Origin: Nemania diffusa
Taxonomy: Eukaryota; Ascomycota; Sordariomycetes; Xylariales; Xylariaceae
Assembly (NCBI GenBank): GCA_038501195.1
Contig: JBBPUQ010000009.1
Coordinates: 3,844,001 to 3,908,000, forward strand
Reading direction: 5' to 3'
DNA length: 64,000 nucleotides
Shown: positions 22,775 through 32,292 of the stretch, in pieces
Numbering within the stretch: position 1 is the stretch's first letter
Layout of the letters: every line of letters begins with the position of its first letter
Translations under genes and position numbers: made by a program
Notes under the pieces: generated by a model
Databases searched by the model: none
Seen by the model: the letters and a program-made list of their open reading frames with translations, nothing else
Told to the model about the DNA's origin: nothing

Positions 22775-24553
22775 TTACTTAGCACCCCCCTCGTACCCTC
22801 GACCTACGGCGATGTACTCGTGCCCCTCGCTACCCTCGCTGCCGCTCTTCTCACTGCCGGTACTACTGGCGCTGCTGACGTTGCCGCCGCCGTAAGAAGA
22901 GCTCTCCCAGGTACTGAGCTCGTCGACCCTGCGAATGCCCATCATCCACGCTACGAGGCCGCGGGGCACCCACCGCCCCACGAACCCGTACAGGCCCGCG
23001 CCGAGCCCCACGCGCACCACGTCACTCTTCTCGGACCCGTCGAGCACATCGAACACGGCGTGGTGGAGGTCCCGCAGGGAGCTGCCCCTGAGGCCGCGGA
23101 TACGGCCTGCCGAGATGGCCGACGACGACTGCGTCTCGTAGTTGCGGGCGTAGGCGAGCCGTGCGGCCGAGGGCCACTGCTGGGCCATGGCCGAGGGCGG
23201 CAGCATACCCGGGCCATGGGGCCCTCTCGCGGGCACGAAGCCTGTGAAGTCAAAGGTGCCAAGTTGGAGGTGGGTGACGGGGATTTGCAAAGGGCGTAGC
23301 TCAGCCGTGAGGACTTCTGTGAAGGCGGAGAGGGCCGAGCATACGGTTGCCTCAGGGGCATGAAAGGGAGGGCTGATGGAGGAGATGATGGAGGGCGTGA
23401 AGACGAGAACCTTGGGGGTCTTGAGCACGGCCTTCTCGCTATGGCTGGTGCTGGGGGTGCCGGGGGCCCCGGGGGCCGAGGGGGCTGGCGGCGGTGGAGG
23501 AGTCAGGCGTGATGTGAGGAGTGGCAGGAAGGCCTGGATGGTGAGGATGGGCTGTAGTAGGTGGGTGTTGAAGAGATCAGCGAAGTTGGAGGGGGGAATG
23601 GTGGCTATGGGCGAGGTTTGGTAGTGTAGAGAGGGGATCAGGATGACGGAGGCTAACGTCAGGTAGTTGGGTTTGGCGCGGGGCACCGAGGCATGCGGTG
23701 TCTGTAGATAGGCGGCGAAGCGCTCGAGTGAAGCGCCGGCGTTTGTGGGCTGTGGAGGAGAAATGCGTGTGTCAGTCCGTGAATCAACATCTCATGCTGT
23801 GCTGAGAATATATGATAAATCACAACAAAGAGATACATGGTCAACGCAGTGGTTGGCGGTGGAGGGGTAGGGTGTCATATATATATATATATATATATGT
23901 TATACTCACATCAGTAATATCGATGCTGAGCCCCCGAATATCCGGCCGCGACAGGCTCTGCACCATGACCTCGTCGTCGATCGTGTTACATATGACATAG
24001 ACGATGAAGCCCCTCCGCTCGAGATCTAGGGCGAGTGACTTGGTGAGCGGGAGCGAGGGCGAGCCGGCGATGACGACGACCTCGAGACGACCGCCGTTCC
24101 TCGCCCGCCTCGCCCGCCTCGCCTTCCGGACCAGCTTGCTATAGCGGACGGTGCGGTATGTGGCATAGCCCACGACGCAGACGACGAGGCCGGTGACAAG
24201 CTTGTTTCGGCCGACCCAGTTCTGCATGCTCTCCCAGGTCGACACGGACACAGTGGTGGGAGCGGGAGGCGGTGAGACCGTCTTCGGTCGAGCGTAGTCG
24301 GGAATCCATGGCGTCGAGGCGAGAGTGTCCCGCACGTTCACGGCAGCCTTGTCGACGGCCTTGTCGATGAAGTCGGCTACATCGCCCGAGTACTGTCGGA
24401 CATGGCTGGGCACAGAGGAGAGCTTCACATCGCCCGTCAATACATTATGTACATACATACCTATTTTAGGAGGCTGCCCTTGGAATGAATATACAGAGAA
24501 GAGGAACAATAAAAACTTACCAGATCCCAGAACTGCTGGTCATCTGCGGACAT
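22775..24553 (-). CDS. DUF1776 family protein (short-chain dehydrogenase-like), three exons, 506 aa
   Basis: This fungal-specific family has a Rossmann-like domain and unknown function. Exons are 24521-24553, 23910-24422 and 22775-23749, each boundary in phase 0. Exon 1 encodes only MSADDQQFWDL; exon 2 continues LSSVPSHVRQYSGDVADFID, as in family members. Near residue 115 lies a hydrophobic segment (KLVTGLVVCVVGYATYRTV), a probable membrane anchor, followed by a basic RKARRARRARNGG loop and the nucleotide-binding-like beta-alpha unit 'LEVVVIAGSPSLPLTKSLALDL'. The C-terminal half has Pro-rich loops and 'ALSAFTEVLTAELRP', like the helix after an SDR active site, although no YxxxK is seen. It is probably membrane-bound and not a classical dehydrogenase. 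Confidence 0.85.
23877..23898. repeat. (AT)11 microsatellite in an intron of the DUF1776 gene
   Basis: Eleven AT units lie just inside the donor end of the second intron. Because it is intronic, length change would be tolerated, making it a likely polymorphic site. Confidence 0.9.
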
Positions 24554-25404
24554 GGTGCTGTCTGCGCCTCTGCAGAAGTCGGATCGAGTATGGCGAATGA
24601 AAAGTCTAGGTTATGGGAGAGATGGCAGGTCTGGTGGAAGAGAGGAGGGGAGTGCAACTGCACGAGTAGTTTTTGGTGGTGGCCGTTCTCCAACCTCGTT
24701 CTTGCATCTGCATGATATTAGTATGATACCGATGCTATGTAATCGCTGAGCCCGTCAGTTGATTGGGCCCTGCTCCGCACAGAAAAATACGCTACCAGAT
24801 ACCTATCCTAAGGTACTTGGGCAGGTATACATTAGCACACTTTAGGTACTTGAGGGAGCTAGCGAGCTGCTATGGCCTCCCTACACCGTAGCACTGTACA
24901 GCGCTGTGACTTCATTGAATCCTGTACTGTGACAGTCACCCCACCTTAGGTACCTGTACAGCGCATTTAGTGACGCATATAGGCATTTTGTACAGCACAC
25001 AACTATCGCGCTGTATCTCCGTAGAACCCCGACGAGGGAACACTGTCAAAGATACGCTACAATTTCCCAACCGGCTAGGTATCATCCGAGGCCATCGGAA
25101 TGCCAACATTGCCCTCGATTGGAATACTAAATACAGGATACTTCAAGTACCAAGGTATCTAGACAGGGAGTCTTTTGTATCATACGTGGTAATTCGTCCT
25201 ATTTCTCATCTCTTCATGATACATATTACTTACTTACTTACATTAGTTATCTACTCTGTATACTTGGTTGCATTGGCCATACAAAAGATACAAAAGGAGG
25301 GATTCCACCTCGGAATACCTTATCGTGTCTCATTAGAGACTCACGCATTCTAACCGTTTGCCACGACTGTTATCATGTCTTTGTGTCCAATAGAATCTCG
25401 GAAA
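24554..25404. other. Intergenic, 0.85 kb
   Basis: It separates two minus-strand genes: promoter of the DUF1776 gene on the left and 3' end of the OYE gene on the right. TGTACAGCGC-type short repeats occur near 24894-24995. No gene is seen. Confidence 0.5.
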
Positions 25405-26646
25405 CTATTCCATACATGATATTACCCCTGCGCTGTCGATGCCTGGCTTCTCGTTCTGTTGATGATGCAATTGCCGTTGCCGTTGTCGTTGCCGCGGCCA
25501 CTGTCGCTGTTGTCGTCGTGGTCGTCGTTCTGCTACGAACTCGTCGCAGAATGGATAGTCTATGTACCCGGCAGCCGTCTGGGGCCCATAGAATGTGCTC
25601 CGGTCGTACTCGCCGAGCGGGATATTCTTGCGTATCCGAAATGGCAGGTCGGGCGTCGAGAGGAACCGCCGTCCGAACGTGACCACTATATCCCTGTCTG
25701 GATACTCGACATCAACTAGTCGTCGAGCCGTCTCCGGTGTGAAGCCGCCGCCTACGAGCAATGGCCCCTTCCACAAGCTGTACGCGAATGCGAGCGTCTC
25801 GGATGGCGCCGGCGGGCTCTCTGCATCCTCGATCCCGGCTATGCGTGCCTCGATCAGATGGAGGTACGCTATGCCGAGACCCGAGAGCTGCGAGACGAGG
25901 TCCGAGAATTGCAACACTGGGTTGTCCATCTTCATGGCGTTGTAAGTGTTCCATGGGCTGAGACGGATGCCAACTCGCTGTGGCCCGACGGCCTTGCTGA
26001 TAGCCGCCGTCACCTCCACCGTGAACCGAGACCGGTTTTTAATACTGCCACCGTACCTATCCGTTCGTTGGTTACAGCAATCCTGCGTGAACTGGTCCAT
26101 CAAGTAGCCGTTGGCTCCGTGAATCTCGACCCCGTCGAACCCCGCCGCAATGGCATTCTCCGCCGCGGTGACGTGGCTCTTTATCTTCTGCTGGATCTCC
26201 TTCACCGTCAAGGCTCGAGGTGGCTTATGGCCGGCATGCAAGGGTGTCGCGCTGGAGCTGTATATAGACATGCCCTCCGACTCGGCGAACCTTACTATAG
26301 CGGCTCGACCAGGCACCCAGAGCTGGCAGAAGATGTAGCTACCTTGACGGTGAACAGCGTCCGTGACCTGTTTCCAGGCACAAATTTGCTGCTCATTATA
26401 AATGCCCGGTACGTTAGGGATGCCTCCGTCGACTTCCGAGATAAACACGCCTTCGCTGATGAGCAGTGTACCGGGCGTACTGGCCCGTTGACTGTAGTAC
26501 TCTGTCACCATGTCAAGGGGGACGTGGTCATCTGAAGCCCGCAGACGTGTCAGTGGGCTCATGCCAACACGATGAGCTAGCATCATATTGCCGACTCTCA
26601 CCGACTCGAACAATCTAGATGACTCTGTGGTATCCATATGTTTCAT
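25405..26646 (-). CDS. Old Yellow Enzyme family NADH:flavin oxidoreductase (413 aa)
   Basis: OYE proteins are FMN-dependent ene-reductases that use NAD(P)H to reduce activated C=C bonds. The first ATG is at 26646 (a second in-frame ATG follows at 26637); the frame is open upstream only from a TTG. The FMN-binding Thr is in 'MSPLTRLRA' (about Thr33). The substrate-binding His/Asn pair is in 'EIHGANGYLMDQF' (His176, Asn179). The barrel closes with 'FGRRFLSTPDLPFRI' and 'YDRSTFYG'. The last 40 residues are an unusual Arg/Gln-rich tail (RRQQRQWPRQRQRQRQ) after the normal family end, encoded by CGTTGC-like repeats. No intron is needed. Function as an ene-reductase is confident; the natural substrate is unknown. 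Confidence 0.92.
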   Translation of the reverse strand: MKHMDTTESSRLFESVRVGNMMLAHRVGMSPLTRLRASDDHVPLDMVTEYYSQRASTPGTLLISEGVFISEVDGGIPNVPGIYNEQQICAWKQVTDAVHRQGSYIFCQLWVPGRAAIVRFAESEGMSIYSSSATPLHAGHKPPRALTVKEIQQKIKSHVTAAENAIAAGFDGVEIHGANGYLMDQFTQDCCNQRTDRYGGSIKNRSRFTVEVTAAISKAVGPQRVGIRLSPWNTYNAMKMDNPVLQFSDLVSQLSGLGIAYLHLIEARIAGIEDAESPPAPSETLAFAYSLWKGPLLVGGGFTPETARRLVDVEYPDRDIVVTFGRRFLSTPDLPFRIRKNIPLGEYDRSTFYGPQTAAGYIDYPFCDEFVAERRPRRQQRQWPRQRQRQRQLHHQQNEKPGIDSAGVISCME

Positions 26647-28127
26647 GCTGGGTGCTACGAGGCGCAAATCCCGGGATGTTTCCAAAGCACATCTCTCTAG
26701 CCTCGGCCTTTAAAAGCGGCACAAAGCGCTGCCTCTATGCAAAGCTTCCCGTGACTGCCTCCCTCTGCCCCCGGTTTTCCATTTGACGGAGATCCATGTT
26801 TGCTTTCATCAAGTCTTACAATGCGGGAGACTACTTTTGAAGGAGGGCACAGCAGGCCATGTCACTTACAAGGTACCACACTAGATAGATAGGCGGCATA
26901 TCGATAGTGGCGCACCCAACGCTGTAAAGACAAGCAGCTGTATTGATCTCCGACTGCTTCAGGCCCGAGATACTCATCAGCCGCTTTGCTATCCGGCTCT
27001 GTCTCTCTCTGCCTTTCTCTCTTTCTCTCCCCTCGGGACCCCGAGCAGACAAGTACGACGACGATTTTCATTTCTCAGTTCTAACTACGTGCAGATTGTG
27101 AGTGAAGGCAAAAAAACAAGCACACGATATTCCTAAAAGGTGAGATTTTCCCTAGCGATGAGGCTGTCAAGTCCACATCCGTCATTGAAAGCAAGGATGA
27201 TGGCCGAAAAAAGAAAAAAGATGACGAAGTACATGGTCGAAGAACCAGAAGCAGTAAAACCGAGTCCAATTTTGTGTTGCTAACATGGCTCGGAGTCCGT
27301 GGGCAGACTTCTCTCCAACACCACTCTGTTTAACGTAGCCATGGTCTCTATTATATTTGCCCAGCTATTATGTCGTGTCTCATGATTCATTCCTCGAAGC
27401 CACTCGTCGCATTGTCTTACCGGATCCGTGGACATTTGCATGCGACACATCAAGTCACTCTATTTCCAGAAAATGCAATATTCCCCCGGTCATAGCTTCT
27501 CACGCGGTAGCGAAGTCGCCAGTGCTTACACCGATGATTGCTGACGAAAGCTCATCCGGCTGCTCGGAGGAGGAAGAGGCACAGCCATACATACATCTCC
27601 GCGTAGACTAGTCCTAGAGAGAAACCCATCAGTATAGAGGTTTGCTTCATACACACGTACCGAATCAAATGCATTAACTACGATTAACTTGATCAGTAGA
27701 TGAATACTGCGAGGAATGCCTCCGAACTTGCTAGACTGTACTCACCAAGCACGTCTATGATCGGTAACACGGTAAGATGGAGGCATCACCAGCCCGCTGA
27801 ACTCGAAACCGGTGAGTAGCAAAAGTACATCGTATAAGCCATTATCTATGCGGGCGTCCCAAGCTGAAAAGCTGGAGAGGTGAGAAGGACCCAATAGTGT
27901 ATCTCGGCAATGCAGGAACACACACTAACAAGAATTAATAGGTGCTGTGGCCGTCATCTACTATGCCGCCGCCGTGATTTCAAGACCAACGGTCGCAGGT
28001 TTGGTCGTAGATCGTAGTGATGGATCTGCCTAGACCCGTCAATGTCCTTGCTCTTACCGATAGTTTGCAGCAACACAGCTAGGTGTTAAGCTTCATCGAA
28101 GACGAAATCGGCCATCCTGCCTAGTTC
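26647..28127. other. Intergenic, 1.5 kb
   Basis: It holds the OYE promoter and the region downstream of the kinesin stop. Small frames (up to 89 codons) have no recognisable content. Because the kinesin frame ends inside a GTGAGTGC donor, one or more extra exons of that gene could lie between about 27600 and 28060; I could not identify them. Confidence 0.4.
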
Positions 28128-29510
28128 CTACGCACTCACGGTGCCCACCAAGCCTCCGTACTTGAGCGAATTAAGCGTGGCAGAGTACTGGCTCGCGGCC
28201 GGAGAGACGGTAACGATCATAGCCGAGGTCCCATCCCCAGCTTCCATGAAATGCTCGCGCAAAACCATTGTCAGTGGCGATAGCCGGAATGGTATCCTCG
28301 CCTGGCCGGCCGACCACGCGCGAATCACTTCTTTGAGCGCAAGCAGATCAGTATTGATCTGCCGGCCCTCCTGCCGCTCCTGCGGCGTCTGCTTCTGCGC
28401 CAGCGGCGCCAGGATCCCCTTGTCTATCTGGTATTCAGCACCCGCTAGGTCGACGAACACCATCTTCCCGCCTAGACACCCCGCCGCATCGCCTGTCAGG
28501 ATCGCGCGCACCTCCTCCTCCGCGGCGCGCACGCGGGCCTCGTAGCGGGCCTTCTCGGCATCGGCTGCGTCGATGCGCCGCTGGTCGACCTCGTAGTCGG
28601 GGTTCACGACCCACGCGCCCGCGGCGTCCTTCATCACGCCCTTGCTCTGCTCCTCGATCGCGATATCCGTCGCGCGCTTGCCCACCGGCACCAGCTCGGA
28701 CTCCCGCTCTACCACCGCCCGCCGCGCGGCCACGAGCCGGCGGTTGGCGACCTCGAGCCGCAGCACGGCGTGCGTCCGCGAGCTCTGGTCGTGCACGCTC
28801 GACGACCCCACGGCGCGCTGCCGCAGGCTTGCCGTGAGAAGCTCTCGTAAAGAGGCGAAGGTCCAGCAGGCGCGCTGCGTGAGCGGCTGCACGCGGACTC
28901 GGCCGCCGGAGAGCGTCTCCGTCGCCCCGCGGATGTGCGTCGCGCCGTCCGCGCCTTCGCGCACGTGGCACGCCTTGCGCCCGTTGAGGAGGTCGAAGGC
29001 TGTGTTCTTACGTAGCTCGAAGAGGCTGATGCCGATGCCGAGGACGGAGTCTTCGTCGCCTTCTCCCTCCCTGTCTGTCCCGCGAAGCGAATCCAAGGCG
29101 GAGAAGAGCTTCTGGCTCGCGGCTAGACAGAGCCCGAGCTGGCCGTCGGCGTCGTAGTCGTAGCCGATAATGGTGTGCGTCTTGCCGCTCCCCGAGTGGC
29201 CGTACGCGAAGAAGTTGCAGCTGCTGCCGCGCAGGACTTGCGGGATGACGGGGGCGACGATGCGCTCGTATACGTGCGCGTTGTCGTCGTCCGGGCCTAG
29301 AACTGCCCGGAATGCGGGGGGGCTTGTCCACGGCCGGGCGGTTCCTGGGCCGGGAGGGCGCACGGATATAGATAGTAGCGAGCGAGCGTTGGCCGCTTGG
29401 GTGGTCTGCGGCTCGATCTGGCCGTCTGGGACCTCGGCGTCGTTCAGTGGCCGCCAGCGAATATGCACGTCTAGTTGTTTCTGACTCTTGTTTTGCGGCA
29501 TTTGGGGCAT
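28128..29510 (-). CDS. Kinesin-like motor-domain protein (460 aa, 3' end uncertain)
   Basis: The protein is essentially a motor domain. The P-loop is 'GHSGSGKTHT' (residues about 104-113), switch I is 'SSSVHDQSSRTHAV' (about 236-249) and switch II is 'VFVDLAGAE' (about 351-359). The start 'DVHIRWRPL' and end 'YSATLNSLKYGGLVGT' fit the first and last strands of kinesin motors. Between the switches sits an insertion of about 85 residues (257-340), charged and helical (EVDQRRIDAADAEKARYEARVRAAEEEV), not present in standard kinesins. No neck, coiled-coil stalk or tail follows. The ATG at 29510 was chosen because the upstream codon is TTG. The stop lies just after ACC GTGAGT, a good splice donor, so a C-terminal part may be missing. 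The cargo is unknown. Confidence 0.75.
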   Translation of the reverse strand: MPQMPQNKSQKQLDVHIRWRPLNDAEVPDGQIEPQTTQAANARSLLSISVRPPGPGTARPWTSPPAFRAVLGPDDDNAHVYERIVAPVIPQVLRGSSCNFFAYGHSGSGKTHTIIGYDYDADGQLGLCLAASQKLFSALDSLRGTDREGEGDEDSVLGIGISLFELRKNTAFDLLNGRKACHVREGADGATHIRGATETLSGGRVRVQPLTQRACWTFASLRELLTASLRQRAVGSSSVHDQSSRTHAVLRLEVANRRLVAARRAVVERESELVPVGKRATDIAIEEQSKGVMKDAAGAWVVNPDYEVDQRRIDAADAEKARYEARVRAAEEEVRAILTGDAAGCLGGKMVFVDLAGAEYQIDKGILAPLAQKQTPQERQEGRQINTDLLALKEVIRAWSAGQARIPFRLSPLTMVLREHFMEAGDGTSAMIVTVSPAASQYSATLNSLKYGGLVGTVSA

Positions 29511-29607
29511 GCTCTTGATCAAGTTTATTTACTTTATTTTGTCGACGGCTCGGTATGGCGAAATAATATCAACCTCTTTGTTGACTTGGAAAGAGGCGCA
29601 TTATATT

Positions 29608-29658
29608 ATGCCTTCGTTTTTAACGAAGGAGGAACGACTGAGTGAAACGAAAGGTTAC
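29608..29658. repeat. Dispersed repeat copy A (GCCTTCGTTTTTAACGAAGG family)
   Basis: The segment beginning ATGCCTTCGTTTTTAACGAA and continuing through a GAGTGAAACGAA-like stretch recurs, diverged but colinear over about 50 bp and in the same orientation, at 39164-39213. It begins with a palindrome (CCTTCGTTTTTAACGAAGG). This suggests a dispersed transposon end. Confidence 0.7.
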
Positions 29659-30370
29659 TTAGTGTCGTAAAAAATTCCTAGCAGAATTTTATGGCCGAAA
29701 TAGGTAATTTTGCCTTCCTATTTGGGAATAGTGAGTCATTTGGTGGCCGAAAATTTTCCAGGACAATTTCTCAACCCAAATAGGAAATTCTTTCTGCCTA
29801 TTTGGGTATAGTTCGTCTAATTCGGCTTTAATCGCATGTACACGGCTATAATCGGCTATACCTACGTACACCACTCTAACAGGTGGCTAACTGACCTGCC
29901 TACCTGTTAAGTAACCTACTTATCAGGTGACCTATTTACCTGCCAAGTGACCTGCCGATTTACTAGGTTACTTGCTAGCCGGTCTACCAGCCAACTAGGT
30001 GACTTATCAGTCAATCTACTTATATGTACTTACTAGTCAATTTATTTATATGTACTTACTAGTTAATCTACTTACTTACTAGTCAATTTACTTACTTATC
30101 AGTCAACCTATTTATCTACTAGTCAACCTACCTATTTACTAGTTAGGTAACTGATCAACTTATCGACCTGTTAGGTAATTGACTGACTTACCTAGTGACC
30201 TGCCAGCTTACCAAGTAGGTCACCAGCCGGCCTACCTACCTGCCAGGTGACCAACTAACCTACCTACCTACTTGTAGACCTACTTGAAGACCTGACTGCA
30301 AGTCAACAAGGGCCCAGGACCTAGGGCTAGGATTGGAAGGGCTAGGATTGGAGGCGTTAAAAACGAAGGC
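29610..30370. mobile_element. Segment bounded by perfect 16-bp inverted repeats
   Basis: GCCTTCGTTTTTAACG at 29610-29625 is the exact reverse complement of CGTTAAAAACGAAGGC at 30355-30370. The 761-bp interior has no coding frame and consists largely of a degenerate tandem array plus TTTGGG(A/T)ATAG repeats at 29720-29815. A non-autonomous DNA-transposon remnant is the likeliest explanation; no target-site duplication was identified. Confidence 0.45.
29880..30300. repeat. Degenerate tandem array of CTTACTAGTCAA / CTACCTGCCAGGTGACC units
   Basis: The region is made of imperfect short units of about 16-22 bp, alternating TTACTAGTCAATCTACTTA-like and TACCTGCCAGGTGACC-like forms. Composition is very poor in A+G alternation and no frame is meaningful. 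It behaves as a minisatellite. Confidence 0.6.
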
Positions 30371-30478
30371 AGTCTTCTCCTTTAGCTGGGAAGGAGCGGG
30401 AGCCGCACGCGCGAAGCGCCTACGCGGCGGAGCACACGGTTGGTAGGAAGGAGGCTAAAGGAGAGGGCTGCCTTCGTT
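30362..30478. repeat. Inverted repeat, 25-bp arms, GC-rich centre
   Basis: The left arm AACGAAGGCAGTCTTCTCCT (30362 onwards, extending to TTAGC) is matched by the reverse complement of 30454-30478 with two mismatches. The 67-bp centre is GC-rich (CGCACGCGCGAAGCGCC). It shares the AACGAAGGC core with the neighbouring repeats, so it may be a small member or the terminal part of the same repeat family. Confidence 0.65.
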
Positions 30479-30879
30479 CCCTATAGCCTGTCGAGGGTCT
30501 GTATAGCCTGTGTGGCCTGTGTGGCCTATGTAGCCCTTCAAAACGAAGGCTTCCTTGCCCCTGACCCCAAGGGGCCTCTAGTTTATATCTATATACTGCG
30601 TAGCTATTCGATTCTGTAGCTCAGGCAACAACTTACTGGATCAGGCATAGCTTCTACCATGGCGTCTGTATAGCTTGGCGGCCGAAGTGATTAGCTACGC
30701 AAGAGAGGCCTAGTAAAGTTATTGTTGTTGTAGTATTTGACGCCCGTGCCAGAGGAACTCCAGGCTGCCCTCCTTAAGAGAACTGGGGGCGTGTTAAGCC
30801 AGGCTATTATACTATGTACAACAGGTTCTTGTTTACCAAATTCTCCTTTTTGATGTGTAGCGTTTTCGCTTTTTACGCC

Positions 30880-31180
30880 GATACTTTCTGCTAGTTAAAA
30901 GTGCTTTGCTATATATTAATTACTACGTTATCTCTTTTTTTTTTTCGTTAATAACTATTTGCTTTTGTAATATAATATTTTTTATTTTAAAATATTTTAT
31001 ATTTATGTTAACAAAATTTTATATAAAAAATTATTAATAATTTAAATAAACGTTAATATTATATTTTAACTTTAACTTTTAAAAAATTAAATAATATTAT
31101 AAAAATTTATTATTAACTATGTTTAAGTTAAAACTTTTTTTTGTTTTATAAATTTCATTTTTAATACTAGTTTTATTGTT
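30880..31180. other. AT-rich block
   Basis: About 300 bp is almost entirely A and T, with runs such as TATAATATTTTTTATTTTAA. Such blocks in ascomycete genomes often mark repeats decayed by repeat-induced point mutation. No coding content is seen. Confidence 0.7.
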
Positions 31181-32292
31181 TGTTAGTGCGGCAGAAAATA
31201 CCACATACAAATCGTATAAGCATACCTAATTTCGCACTGATACCATGTGCTAAGACTTGTAGTTATAGAAGGGAAGTTGGCTTAATAAAAGGCACCCCCC
31301 AAGGTACTATTTACTAGGCTAAGCTTTGGTTAACTGCCCAAAAGTTATCTTCTCATCTCTATTCGCCAGTTGCTTGCACGGAAAACCCCGTATATGGCAA
31401 GTCCCGAGAGACTTGCAGAAGCTTACCCCGCTCGCCTACTTCAACTTGAACCTTTTACAGGGGGTGACATTGTATGTAAGTTGCTGCGGCTCTAGTCCTT
31501 TACTAAGTAGAGGTGAGTACCTAGGTAACCCCGGAAATTCTTAAGCTTATATGTATTACTTCTGTATATTTAACCTAACAATGTAAAATGCTAGATAGGT
31601 TCAAGCTTGCACTCACTCATAATATTAGTCTTTCATATTTATCCCACCAAAGATTATTGGCGATATCATGGCCGGGATGGTTGAATTCCGGCTCGAATTC
31701 TGTAGCACCTCCCTACCTGCTCATAGTTGCTACTCTGTTGCAGCCTCATTTTACATTAATAACGCCTCTGACCTAATCAGTTCTGATGGAATGGTCGTCG
31801 CTGATCCTGCTGATGTCAGAGGCGTTTTTAGACTGGAAGAGTACAAACACATCGAGCAGAAGATAAGCGATGCAAGTACGAGACAAATATAAGGCATTGG
31901 TGTACGTGATCACTAATCGGCGTATATTCCCGTGGTGGACAACACCTAGAACCCGGATACTCTCCCCTCCGATAACTACCTAGTCACGCAGCATAATTTG
32001 CATGCTTTTCGAACGCTTGCAATATCACCTAACCCATATTATATCAGTCTTGGGGATAGCTAAGCGGAGCAGTCCGGTCTATATATGCCAACAGGATAGG
32101 CTTCGCAGGTCTAGATGTAACTTCCCTCCTTGTGCAATGATACTAAGTCAACTTGGCAACACCGGCAGTCTGTTCTGTGACAACTTTAGCGTGGTATACT
32201 TAGCTTGAGGCAACCCAAATCTCTCGACTATCTACCCAATTCTCAATGCCTATCTAAGCATAAGCTGCTTGGGAAGGACTTTGATTACCGCT

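Larger units (their letters stand above)
29511..32292. other. Repeat-rich, partly AT-rich intergenic region, 2.8 kb
   Basis: No gene is supported. From left to right it contains an inverted-repeat-bounded segment (29610-30370) with a degenerate tandem array inside (29880-30300), a hairpin-like segment (30362-30478), a further AACGAAGGC copy near 30545, a possible retrotransposon end near 30780-30830 (GGGGGCGTGTTAAGCC), a strongly AT-rich block (about 30880-31180), and then 1.1 kb of ordinary sequence that should include the P450 promoter. Confidence 0.6.

Noticed and set aside
22607..23299. 230-codon plus-strand frame antisense to the DUF1776 gene
   Set aside because: Composition is shadow-like, while the minus strand gives a spliced protein with family features.
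25858..26535. 225-codon plus-strand frame antisense to the OYE gene
   Set aside because: The minus strand carries complete OYE motifs; the plus frame has none.
28435..29157. Long alternate frames on both strands over the kinesin gene
   Set aside because: They are Arg-rich, low-complexity products of high GC at the third codon position; only one frame has motor motifs.
30780..31180. Possible solo LTR or retrotransposon end (GGGGGCGTGTTAAGCC followed by AT-rich sequence)
   Set aside because: It has a polypurine-like run and a TGTTA start only; no matching 3' end, second LTR or pol remnant was found.
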